In this document: positions 12,001 through 21,600 of the stretch, in pieces
Layout of the letters: each line of letters opens with the position of its first letter
How positions within the stretch are numbered: position 1 is the first letter of the stretch
Notes under the pieces: model-generated
What the model saw: only the letters and a program-made list of their open reading frames with translations
The model's database searches: none
What the model was told of the DNA's origin: nothing
Made by a program: the position numbers and the translations under genes
From: Macrostomum hystrix
Lineage: Eukaryota; Platyhelminthes; Macrostomidae
Direction: 5' to 3'
Assembly: GCA_950097015.1 (NCBI GenBank)
Contig: CATNEN010000031.1
Coordinates: 1,240,001-1,304,000 of the forward strand
DNA: 64,000 bases

Positions 12001-14090
12001 ACGAAAGCATTGTACGTATTAACTAAATCCATTGGGAGTTAACTAAATTCTAAGAATCCTTTCATGGTAACCTCCGACTAGGTTAAGGCCCTACTGCACA
12101 TGGGTAATCCCTTCTGTGATTTACCCAAATAATCCCTACTAATCCTCTACAGCTAGAGATTTGGCATGTCTACTGGGATTTAGTCTATCTTTAATATTGG
12201 GATTTAGTTATCAGTAGAAAGACCTCGCTATTTTTTACCCGTGGTATTTCAAATACCCACTGCCCACTTCACGGCAGACCAATTGAATGATCGATATTCG
12301 TGAATTTCCACCATATGGATAAACATTTTCCACCCAGGTTTTTGCAACCAGCCACCCCGACGAGAATCGTTGAATATCTTTAAATTTTGAATCGTTTAAT
12401 GTTTTGGATTATTTTCATGGTGATTAATGAAATATTTAGAATAATACAGAAAATATGAAAATATGCGTATTTGAAATGCCCCTGTTGTCTTTCTACTGAA
12501 TCAGATGTGAGATCGAGGTTGCTGTTGCAGGAAGCATTCCATAAATTTAATTATAGAGAATTTCTTGTGTCTCTTCAATTGTCTCCATGCTTCCCCAGGC
12601 AGCAGCAGATGAGTGAGCGCAAGGCTTTTATTCGTGCCAAATATCGCGAGCGCAGCTATGTCTGTCAGACGGTCGCATCAGACGCGACTCCCGAAGAACG
12701 CGCGAGCTCGCTAGCTCAAGATTTAGCCAGCGCTGTGCGGCAACGGCGCATGCCGCTGCTGTTGCAGGTGTTTGCAGAAGGCGGCGACCTCATGGCCCAA
12801 TCGGCCGCTCAGTTGTCGCCGCGGTTGACCCCGTTGGATGGCGAAACTCAGCTGCACGTGTTACTGAGAGAATCCGCTGAATCTGGTGCCGACAATCAGC
12901 AGCAGCTGGACGAAGGCGGTCCGACTGATGCCGACTGTTTGCGCCGGCTAGCCGTGCTGGAATTCGTGCTCCAAAATTCTCCGCTGGCCTCGCAGCGCCG
13001 TCGCACTCGGACCAACGGAGAGTCTCTGACGCACTATTGTGTGCGCTACAACCGGCCGGAGAGTCTGCGCGTCTGCCTGCGCGCACCGGGAATGGCGGCG
13101 GAGGCGGCGTCGGCGCGTAATTGCGATGGCCTGACTGCGATTGAGCTGTGCTCAAAGCTTGGAGGCCGCGAAGCATGCGCTCAAATTGTAAGTCGATTAC
13201 GGATTGTAACTTTTAAATTTGTTTTTTGACGGAGGAAGTCGGTTTGTTTAGCTTTCTCTTATTTTCTTAATACCCAGTTGCGTGCAGTGGAGAGCGGCAG
13301 CCTATCTGTGCTGGACAACCCTGGCTATTTGTATTCTACTGTAGCCGGGTGCCACCGTCCTCCATTGGGCAGCGAGGCCAGCTATCCTGATCTCAGCCTC
13401 TGCTCTGAGGACATCAGCTGTGATATTGGCGGCAGCGGCTGCGGCCGCACTTCTCCCAGTTGTCGCAGTAGCGGCGAGAGCAGCAGCGGAGCCGTTGCTG
13501 TAGCTGCATCTGCCGCCGCTGCTGTCGCTTCTAGACAGCTGGTTACGCCGAACAAAAAATCAAAAGCGCCAATTCCACCGTCGCTCCAGTCGCAGCCGCC
13601 TCCACCGCCATCAACACAGCCGCCGCCAACACCGCCAGCACCTCCAATGTCGCCAGTAAGCGTGTACCGTAGACAGTCCAGAGAAGAAGGCGGCGTCCGC
13701 GTCGCCAGCGCTTACGATAGCGTTCAGATTGTCATCGACGCTGCAATGGAGAGCTTTCAATTCGATGTGCAAGAGACGGCGTCGTCACCAGTAGCAATTT
13801 CACCAGCGGAACCTCCGCTGCCGACGTTGCCGACGCCGCAGCCGCCACAGCCGCCTCCACTGCCACCTTTGCCGCCGAAGCCTAAGCCTAAGCCGGCTCC
13901 GCTGCCAAAGCCAGCTCCGGTGCCGATGCCAAAGCCGCGCCTGTCTAGAGCATCGATGCCACCAATGCAGCTACAGTCGCTGGTCGCTGAGGCTTCAGCT
14001 GCTGCTGCCAATGCCTCAGTCGCAGGCGCTGAAAATTCCTCTTCAGCGTCAATTGAGGACGGTCAGCAAGCAAATTCATCTAGCTTTTAA
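73..14090 (+). CDS. ASAP: ASAP-family ArfGAP (BAR-PH-ArfGAP-ankyrin-proline-rich), 5'-partial
   Basis: GTPase-activating protein for Arf GTPases, expected at membranes and focal adhesions. Exons that join in frame: 73-145, 304-449, 1830-2015, 3660-3713, 7846-7931, 8014-8173, 8336-8563, 8638-8992, 11515-11752, 12599-13187, 13278-14090 (975 visible residues; the start exon lies upstream of the window). Domains: BAR helices at about residues 1-235 ([20 protein letters not shown] resembles the ASAP N-terminus), PH at about 270-375, ArfGAP at about 410-520, ankyrin repeats at about 545-705, then a proline-rich tail. The ArfGAP zinc finger is C-x2-C-x16-C-x2-C, built across the 8992/11515 junction, and the arginine finger lies in GIHRDLG. 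No SH3 domain precedes the stop, unlike ASAP1/2 but like ASAP3. Two introns host antisense genes and several host minisatellites. Family call is firm; the choice among ASAP1/2/3 is not. A long 3' UTR is possible (AATAAA at 14800-14805). Confidence 0.9.
897..1625 (+). mobile_element. tRNA-derived SINE (copy A), split by an insertion
   Basis: The left part (897-940) holds an A-box-like TGTGGTTAGAGCG, and the right part (about 1361-1395) holds the B box GGTTCGATTCC. They are followed by a SINE body (AGCACCCAGCTGTTAATTGG and onward) ending near GGTGTAATCA. The same body and tRNA head occur uninterrupted, on the minus strand, at 50689 and 51892. The copy lies in an ASAP intron. Confidence 0.75.
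941..1360. mobile_element. Non-autonomous insertion inside SINE copy A
   Basis: About 410 bp separate the SINE A and B boxes. The intruder has imperfect inverted ends: TAAAAAAT at 948-955 and its reverse complement at 1349-1356. Internal inverted motifs are also present (a Gly/Pro-like GGCGGTTT motif on both strands). It has no coding capacity and could be a MITE-like element; no clear target duplication is visible. Confidence 0.4.
2087..3175. repeat. 43-bp minisatellite, about 25 copies, ASAP intron
   Basis: Unit core GATCCCATGAGGAGATTTTC. It lies in intron 2016-3659. Decayed half-units can be followed back towards the donor at 2016. Variants ending TGCATT, TACACT and TATATT recur in blocks, a sign of multi-unit duplications. 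Confidence 0.95.
4554..7463 (-). CDS. Unrecognised 750-residue protein, three exons, nested in an ASAP intron
   Basis: Exons (minus order) 7463-7137, 6873-6302 and 5907-4554 join in phase through donors GTGAGT and GTGTGA and acceptors ending CTAG and CCAG, giving 750 residues. The start is the first ATG of the open frame ([14 protein letters not shown]). I do not recognise the family. The stretch around the first junction ([18 protein letters not shown]) and a later [17 protein letters not shown] look loosely ankyrin-like, and the region ending near [20 protein letters not shown] is mostly helical in character. The C-terminal third is basic, rich in Ser, Gln and Lys, and probably disordered; it ends in a cysteine run. 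There is no signal peptide or clear membrane segment. The second intron holds a 33-bp minisatellite. The gene lies wholly inside the 3714-7845 intron of ASAP, on the opposite strand. Confidence 0.72.
6075..6252. repeat. 33-bp minisatellite, about 5 copies
   Basis: Unit core AGCTCAAAGTTCGGGGAAAT. It fills most of intron 5908-6301 of the nested 750-residue gene. Confidence 0.9.
9493..10161 (-). CDS. Secreted ependymin-related protein, copy 1 (intronless, nested in ASAP)
   Basis: A 222-residue single-exon gene. It starts with a classic signal peptide ([16 protein letters not shown], cleavage likely before CENPP). The mature part has cysteines spaced as in ependymin-related proteins, a central block [15 protein letters not shown] leading to a Cys, then DDRCVPI, and near the end [18 protein letters not shown]. 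That end resembles the family's closing pattern in which a DP motif precedes F, P and a final Cys. Ependymin-related proteins are secreted or lysosomal glycoproteins thought to bind lipids or calcium. NGT and NYS are potential N-glycosylation sites. The C-terminal 25 residues are basic and polar. The gene sits inside ASAP intron 8993-11514 on the opposite strand. A near-identical copy, inverted, starts at 63550. Family assignment is by pattern only; gene reality is strongly supported by the conserved duplicate. Confidence 0.8.
   Translation of the reverse strand: MKLLLLISALLATALACENPPREGAIGVAGLGYHNGTYLKLLGGIAGSKEKKKVAAYFKVQSKNYSGHHYTLFDFEQGVGYYAWGTSAANAQCVKIPVSHAKHFLTLCPKLWPNHRVVARSTVTHRKVPISVHCGRKTKGDLSIKLGGVIDDRCVPILIKKKYTKNGKCSGGILFFFGFHDPKDKYFELPELCASAKFYKPKRGEGKKPQSHNTHGVPTPDS
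10251..10258 (-). promoter_or_regulatory. TATA-like element of ependymin-like copy 1
   Basis: On the minus strand this reads GCATAAAA, with its distal base 97 bp before the ATG. The surrounding roughly 250 bp (10162-10410) is conserved at the second copy, which keeps the same element at the same distance. That supports a real core promoter, but no start site can be read directly. Confidence 0.5.
10715..11222. repeat. 32-bp minisatellite, about 16 copies, ASAP intron
   Basis: Unit core GGAAGAACATGAGGTTGAAC. It lies in the intron that also hosts ependymin-like copy 1, between that gene's promoter and the next ASAP exon. Confidence 0.95.
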
Positions 14091-15354
14091 CTCCAGTACT
14101 GAACTAAAAACTGTTTAAGCAAACCATGATATTAATTTGATAAATTTTCGCCTGCTTTTTTTGCTTACACTCGCGCAAAACTACAATTGAGAAGAATTAC
14201 GACTGGCTGAAAACAACAAGTTTAGTCGAATTCCAATACGCAAGTAAAGTACTTCCGTGTTTCGCAAGTACTTTAGTACGCAAGTACTTTAGTACGCAAG
14301 TCTTTAGTACGCAAGTACTTTAGTACGCAAGTACTTTAGTACGCAAGTACTTTAGTACGCAAGTTCTTTAGTACGCAAGTACCCATTGAAAGTTAGGGTT
14401 ATTGTCGTCATTAGTTTACGCAGCGAAATTGAACGAAAACGTATTCTAATCAACAGTTAGTAATTTTTCGTTTCCTTCTTCCAGAGAAAAGTCTTGCTAT
14501 TTATTATCTGTCTCTTTCTTCATTACGCTTTCCCTCTTAAATCATTCCTAAAAAAATTAACAATGTCATTCGTTGTGTCAGTATATAAAATTTATTATAT
14601 ACAGTTTTTTGCGTACAAATTTTTGCATCTCGAACAGTGTGTGTTACTGATTGCAATGTAAATATTCAGCTTTTGCGTTTTTAAGTCTCTTCCAGGCGCC
14701 AAGATATTTTTCCATCACAAAGTCTTCCAATTTTGTCCCCAGAAAGAAATTTAACTCCTATAGTCTCCGTATGTAGTCTCTTTGATTCCAAAGCGATTCA
14801 ATAAATATTTATTTTACTATCTCAGTCTATCTTATTTCAGTATTCCTATCTCAATCTGAGATGTATTTACTTGTTATTTCCCAGCTAAATTGTTTATTTA
14901 TTTATTTCTCGCGCCAGAGTCCATTGTGTTGATCACCCTCCTGGCTATTTTAAAATTGCTTTGTTATTACCCCTGATGGCTGTTAGCAGTTGTATATCGA
15001 TTTTAAAATCTTTATTATTATATAACGAGGTTTGCATTTTTGATTCAATATTTATACATTGCTTGTATGCATTGAGTGATTCCAGTTTGGCTAACAAGAT
15101 GTGATCTTTTGCTAAAATCTTTGCCGATCAAGCCGTTTATTATATCTATCTGTTTGTCAGTAGTTCTTTTTCATTATTGTTTTTTACTCCTAACTTAATG
15201 CATAAAAAGTTTTTTGCGCTTCCTTTGTCACTACCTGTGTGATGCAAGTGTAATTAAATAAATTAATTTCATTTGCAGGGTCACCAGCTTTGCCTACATT
15301 GGGTCTCATTGCACGGTTTTCCAAAATTATTCCAGCTGATAGGCTCGATTCCTC
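14091..15354. other. ASAP 3' region and intergenic DNA
   Basis: No gene seen. It holds the probable ASAP 3' UTR, a small 16-bp array (14265-14383, core CGCAAGTACTTTAGTA, about 7 copies), an AATAAA at 14800-14805 and A/T-rich sequence. An upstream TAF12 exon may be hidden here. Confidence 0.5.
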
Positions 15355-15690
15355 ATCCACCCAACTTGGGCATTCACCCATCCTTATCACCCACCCATCT
15401 TGGGCATTCACCCATCCTTATCATCCACCCATCTTGGGCATTCACCCATCCTTATCATCCACCCATCTTGGGCATTCACCCATCCTTATCATCCACCCAT
15501 CTTGGGCATTCACCCATCCTTATCATCCACCCATCTTGGGCATTCACCCATCCTTATCATCCACCCATCTTGGGCATTCACCCATCCTTATCATCCACCC
15601 ATCTTGGGCATTCACCCATCCTTATCATCCACCCAACTTGGGCATTCACCCATCCTTATCACCTACCCATCTTGGGGCATCCCATCCTTA
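15355..15690. repeat. 34-bp minisatellite, about 10 copies, upstream of TAF12 coding exon
   Basis: Unit core CATCTTGGGCATTCACCCAT. The last units decay towards the TAF12 acceptor at 15797, so it probably lies in a 5' intron of TAF12. Confidence 0.95.
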
Positions 15691-15797
15691 TTACTTCGCT
15701 ATTTCAGGCATTCGCCAGGCTTATCACCCATATTTTTATGGCATCCTTATCCTTATCACCAATTAGCATTTACCTGTTTCTGAACACTGAATTCCAG

Positions 15798-16849
15798 AAC
15801 ATCAACCAGAGCTCCGGCGGGCTCGCCCCGGGCACCGCCACCTACGTCACTATGCCTGGCGCCGGCGGCGCTGTCAGTATTCAGCAGTCGCAGCCCCCGC
15901 AGCAGCAGCAACAGCAGCAGCAAGCGGTGACAACCTGCATACCGCTGTCAGCCTCGGTCCAAGGCGGTGTTCCCGTGTCCGTCTCCGTGTCTGGCGGGCC
16001 CCAGTCCGTGACCGTGCTAGCCCCAGCTGGCGGGGCCGGCGGCGCTGGGCCCCAAGTTATCCACAGTCACTTCGTGCCGCAAACCCAGCTGCAGCAGCAT
16101 CGAGTATCCGTGACACCTACTACCGTTGTGGCCGCGCCCGCTGCCGTGGCCCCGTCCGTATCGACTGCCGCATCGGTAGCGTCTGTGTCAGCAGCATCGG
16201 CGCAGTCAGCTGGTCAACCAGCGACAGCGGCTGCTGCTGCGGCCAATGCTAATAAGTAAATACTTTACTGCTGTTTTTGTTAGGCTTCTCTCTCGGCCTC
16301 GCCCTTTATAGGTTTCATCCACCTGCCTCACCTACTCATCCATCTGCCTCACCTACTCATCCATCTGCCTCACCTACTCATCCATCTGCCTCACCTACTC
16401 ATCCATCTGCCTCACCTACTCATCCATCTGCCTCACCTACTCACCCACCTGACTCACCTACTCACCCACCTGACTCACCTATTCGCTCACGCAACGCTTT
16501 CAGGCAGGTAGAGCCGCGCCAGCTTGCTGACCTCGCCAAGCAGCTCGATCCGACGCTACTCTTAGACGACGAAGTCTCCGACCTGCTCCTTGAACTGGCC
16601 GACGACTTTGTCGACGCCGTGGCTCACCAGGCCTGCCAGCTGGCCAAGCACCGCGGCTCCTCCGTGCTGGAGGCTAAAGATGTCGCGCTGGTTGTTGAAA
16701 GGCACTACGGCATTGAGGTGCCCGGCTTCGCCGCCGAGATCGGCCCCGGTGGTAGCGGCGGCGCTCTGCGGGCGCCGAGAAAGCAGCTGACTACGGAGGC
16801 GCACAGGCAGCGCCTGATGCTTATCAAGAAGGCTATGAAGAAGCACTGA
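15798..16849 (+). CDS. TAF12: TFIID subunit 12 (TAF12), histone-fold protein; 5' end unresolved
   Basis: Two coding exons, 15798-16255 and 16504-16849, join in phase (AA|G giving Lys). The last ~115 residues are a TAF12/TAF20 histone fold: QLADLAKQLDPTLLLDDEVS, then LLLELADDFVDAVAHQACQL, AKHRGSSVLEAKDVALVVER and the family's terminal TTEAHRQRLMLIKKAMKKH. TAF12 pairs with TAF4 in TFIID and is also a SAGA subunit, acting in the nucleus in RNA polymerase II initiation. The first exon encodes a Gln-rich and Ala/Val/Ser-rich N-terminus typical of metazoan TAF12. The exon begins after a good acceptor (ATTCCAG) in phase 0, so an upstream exon is likely; otherwise the first in-frame Met is at 15852. 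Minisatellites occupy the intron at 16256-16503 and the DNA just upstream of 15798. Confidence 0.88.
16313..16490. repeat. 21-bp minisatellite, about 8 copies, TAF12 intron
   Basis: Unit CATCTGCCTCACCTACTCAT plus one base. It makes up nearly all of the 248-bp intron, ending just before the acceptor at 16503. Because 21 is divisible by three, the frame stays open through it. Confidence 0.93.
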
Positions 16850-16979
16850 TGTAGCTATTTTCATACATTGCTCTGGGATAAAACTGTATCTTAACGCTAA
16901 TAATTAAGAACAATGAGCTATTTGGTTCTTTTGGATCCATCGTCTAACTTCTTTTTTCTTCAAGACTTCGGTGTCTACC

Positions 16980-17712
16980 CTTCATCAGCTTCAGGCCTGA
17001 TCCCTACCCTCCACAGATCTCTAGCACTGATCCCTACCCTCCTCAGATCTTCAGGCCTGATCCCTACCCTCCTCAGATCTTCAGGCCTGATCCCTACCCT
17101 CCTCAGATCTTCAAGACTGATCCCTACCCTCCCTCAGATCTTCAGGACTGATCCCTACCCTCCCTCAGATCTTCAGGACTGATCCCTACCCTCCCTCAGA
17201 TCTTCAGGCCTGATCCCTACCCTCCTCAGATCTTCAGGCCTGATCCCTACCCTCCTCAGATCTTCAGGCCTGATCCCTACCCTCCTCAGATCTCTAGCAC
17301 TGATCCCTACCCTCCCTCAGATCTTCAGGCCTGATCCCTACCCTCCTCAGATCTTCAGGCCTGATCCCTACCCTCCCTCAGATCTTCAGGCCTGATCCCT
17401 ACCCTCCCTCAGATCTTCAAGACTGATCCCTACCCTCCCTCAGATCTTCAGGACTGATCCCTACCCTCCCTCAGATCTTCAGGACTGATCGCTACCCTCC
17501 CTCAGATCTTCAGGCCTGATCCCTACCCTCCCTCAGATCTTCAGGACTGATCGCTACCCTCCCTCAGATCTTCAGGACTGATCGCTACCCTCCCTCAGAT
17601 CTTCAGGACTGATCGCTACCCTCCCTCAGATCTTCAGGCCTGATCCCTACCCTCCCTCAGATCTTCAGGACTGATCCCTACCCTCCCTCAGATCTTCAGG
17701 CCTGATCCCTTA
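16980..17712. repeat. 30/31-bp minisatellite, about 24 copies, downstream of TAF12
   Basis: Unit core CAGATCTTCAGGCCTGATCC, with 30-bp and 31-bp forms. It lies between TAF12 and the end of DGK. Nothing coding is seen in 16850-18530. Confidence 0.95.
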
Positions 17713-18059
17713 TAAAATGCGTTATAAAAATAGACAAAGTTCATAAACGTGTTCGTGGATTGGCGAGCTGAATTTTATATGGAAGAATTGTAGGATTGAT
17801 TCCTTAGCACTGTTTCCTGTGCGTTTTTTGTACCTGTTTTGCATTGTGTACTCGTAAGAGAAATTAATGCGTACTTCGTACAAATTTTAATTGCTTTGCT
17901 TCTATATAGTTAATTGTTCGTCTCCGCCATTTAACAAATATATATTTCCATAATGCTGAAATGTAACATTGCTGTAATTTCTAATCTGTCTATATGTAAT
18001 TCGGATAGGCATTGTGTCTATTGGGCTAATTATTTTATTTGTTTGCATCCTTATTCCAG

Positions 18060-18360
18060 AACGAAATTCCCGATCCCGATACCTAATCCTGATTCTGATC
18101 CTTATTCCAGATCCCTATCCATATACCAGATCCCTATCCATATACCAGATCCCTATCCATATTCCTGATCCCTATCCATCTTCCAGATCCCTATCGATAT
18201 TCCAGGTCCCTATCCATATGCCAGATCCCTATCCATATTCCAGATCCCTATCCATATAACAGATCCCTATTACTATCCCAAATCCCAATCATTATTCCAG
18301 ATCCCATCACAATTCCAGATACCTATCACTATTCTATATCCTTAACCCTAATCCAGATCC
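18060..18360. repeat. 19-bp degenerate minisatellite, about 15 copies
   Basis: Unit core CCAGATCCCTATCCATAT; the copies lose identity to the right. It lies between the 30-bp array and the DGK poly(A) signal, in otherwise A/T-rich DNA without a gene. Confidence 0.85.
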
Positions 18361-18530
18361 CCTTTCTATTTAGAGAATCCCATGTGATTCCCTTCCCTGT
18401 ACTGAATGCCAATATACCGTAAAAGTAAGAAAGCTTTACAATTCCGTCATCGATGCATTTTCCTCGGCTTAGTCGCAGCTGGATAAAATGTATTGGAATT
18501 GTTGAATGCTTTGTGTACTTGCAGTGAGTT

Positions 18531-18536
18531 TTTATT
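18531..18536 (-). terminator. Poly(A) signal of the DGK gene
   Basis: AATAAA on the minus strand, 163 bp past the DGK stop codon, embedded in A/T-rich sequence. Position and strand fit 3' end formation of this gene. Confidence 0.6.
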
Positions 18537-18698
18537 GAACAAAAAATAAAACATTTCTTAGGAATTCATAGTCATAACAGACACGGAATACAGCAGGGTT
18601 ACGCAGCTATTGAGGGTCATTGTGTGCTGTAGTCTATCATTATGTACAGCTAGAGGAGTTCATTCGAATTCGACTTGTATAGCTCGAAGGTCGCCGGC

Positions 18699-21600
18699 TC
18701 ACACTGCGGTCTCTTGATTCTCCTTGCGCACCAGCTGAATGTGCTCCTGGCCTGCGGTGGTTGGGGATGACGGAGTGCGATCACTGCTCACTCTCAATTC
18801 ACCTCACCCTAAAATCCCCATGAGGTAGCGAGGATCACTGCTCACTCTCAAGTCCCCATGAGGTAGCGAGGATCACTGCTCACTCTCAAGTCCCCATGAG
18901 GTAGCGAGGATCACTGCTCACTCTCAAGTCCCCATGAGGTAGCGAGGATCACTGCTCACTCTCAAATCCCCATGAGGTAGCGAGGATCACTGCTCACTCT
19001 CAAGTCCCCATGAGGTAGCGAGGATCACTGCTCACTCTCAAGTCCCCATGAGGTAGCGAGGATCACTGCTCACTCTCAAATCCCCATGAGGTAGCGAGGA
19101 TCACTGCTCACTCTCAAGTCCCCATGAGGTAGCGAGGATCACTGCTCACTCTCAAGTCCCCATGAGGTAGCGAGGATCACTGCTCACTCTCGACTCCGAT
19201 GTAATGAGGATCGATTTGCTCGCTCTCTACTCCCCATACAGAAAAGAGGATCGCTGTGCTCACTTTCAAGCCACTGAGCCAGCTCTTTGTCCTCGGCTTT
19301 GAAGGCCTGCTGTCTCGGCGTCAGGCCGCTAAAGTCAGCCGTGGTCAAGCTGGCCCCGGCCTGCACCAGCAGCTGGCAGATCTGCCTGCGCTGATACCAG
19401 CTGGCCTTGTGCAACGCTGTCTGGCCTTTTTCCAGATCGGTTTGATCAAGCAGCTTCGGCGGACCTGTTAAATGCGGAGTGAAATTAGTCTGAAAATTAG
19501 CAATGAGCCCCGACGACATCTTCCACGACGTAAAAGCTCACTACAACACTCTTCTCAGTCCAATATTGACCTCGATCCAACACTCACCTCACTCCAACAC
19601 CCACCTCAGTCCAATATCGATCTCGCTCCAACACCCACCTCACTCAAACACTCACCTCAGCCCAACACCCACCTCACTCCAACACCCACCTCAATCCAAC
19701 ACCCACCTCACTCCATCACCCACCTCACTCCAACATTCACCTCACTCCAAAATCGACCTCACTCAAATATCCACCTCAGTCCAATATCGATCTCGCTCCA
19801 ACACCCACCTCACTCCAACATCCACCTCACTCCAAAATCGACCTCACTCAAACATCCACGTCACACTCTAACACCAACCTCCCTCTATCATCCACCCTAA
19901 TCTAACAGTCCGACTCGCAGCCATCGGATCGGGTGCTATTATCGATAGGTCTATTCCGCTGAACCCTGAGCACACAGTTGCCCTGACGTTTTCCTTGTCT
20001 GAAAATTGCTAAAACATAATCCATGGGGGCCTTGTAGGTTGGTCCCCTAGTGGGTGAAAATTGCACGATCAGCCCAAAGCTACAATTGGTAAATTCCAAT
20101 ATAACGTACCGTATTCAATGAGGTAGGCGACAATGTCCATGTAGCCGAATCGGGTAGCGTGGTGCAGGCAGGTCATGCCGGCGCTGTCGGTGGCGCCCAG
20201 ATCCGCGCCCTCCTCGCGCAGGCAGCGCATCTTGTCCAGACAGCCGCGCTTGCAGGCGTCAATCAGCGCTTTGTTCAACGCCGCCGCCGACGTTGTCGAT
20301 GCTGCTGATGCGGCTGCGGTGACTGAAGCTGTTTCCGGGCACAGTTCCGGTGAGCCGGGTTCCGAACTGGAAATGTTCCCGGGGATTTTGTTACAGTTAA
20401 ATTCCAATTCAACAGTTCCACCATGCTACTTGCAGTGATAGACACGCACGACGAGGGTATTGAAGAGTGCACAGTATATGAGAAATTGCTAGCGTTGTTG
20501 AAATTCTGTTGCACCAAAACTTAATTACTATTAGTAGTATCGTTGCTTAGTTAATTAGAGGACAGGAGAGGAAACAGTTTATTAGTGTTTTAGCTATAAC
20601 AATGAAATCTTCGTGTTTTTAACGGTGCAGTTTTTCCCTGATTTTTTCCCAATATCGTTTTTTGGCTGTAAACTCCTACTAACAGTAGAGCAATTTGCGC
20701 ATTTTTTTCCGACAGAAAATGGCAAAAATGATTCACGCAAGACTGAAGCAGAGGAGACAGGGCAAAGCAGGACACAGCGGAAGCAGTTTTTTATGCAGAA
20801 TTTAGCGACAGACTGGTCAATGAAACTGCGCAAATTCTGTGCATCATTTGCCACTCTTAATTGTTGTGCATAGATAGTTCATTGACTGGCCGACCAGATT
20901 CTTTCTAGCCTGGTGCATTGTTGATTAAAGGTGATAATTTTAAATTTAAGGTCCTTGTGAGTTTTTTATTTGCTTGTATTTTACGACATAATTATCTGAC
21001 GATTTCAGGCTATGACATAATTTGCGCACATCTAAACTTGGTTAATAAATTTGAAAAAACATAGGAAGTGATAAGTGGCTTTGAAAGGAAGCTAAATTTC
21101 AAATTCAGATACTACTAGAATTAGTAGTACATTTGCTGAGGCGCAGACTCCGAGCCAGTCGGCTCGCCGCTGCTGATTGCAACCGATCGGTGTAGCCGGC
21201 GCTTCACATGCAGCCTCCTGTTGGGTCTGAGGTGCGTTGAATGCTCCCCGTTGCGCTGACGGGCTCAATAATTCACCCATCAAACATGACACTTATCAAC
21301 CCAACTTCCCGCCTACCTCACTCCCACACCCACCTCACTCCAACAAACCACCCCTATTCAACACCCACCTCACTTTAACACCCACCTCACTTTAACACCC
21401 ACCTCACTTTAACACCCACCTCACTTTAACACCCACCTCACTTTAACACCCACCTCACTCCAACACCCACCTCACTCCAACAACGACCTCACTTCAAACC
21501 CGACACCCCCACACATTAAGTTCTGCACACACCTCCTTCTGCCATCTCACACCCCACCACTCTTAACAACTACCAACGAAACTCACAATACACCTCACTC

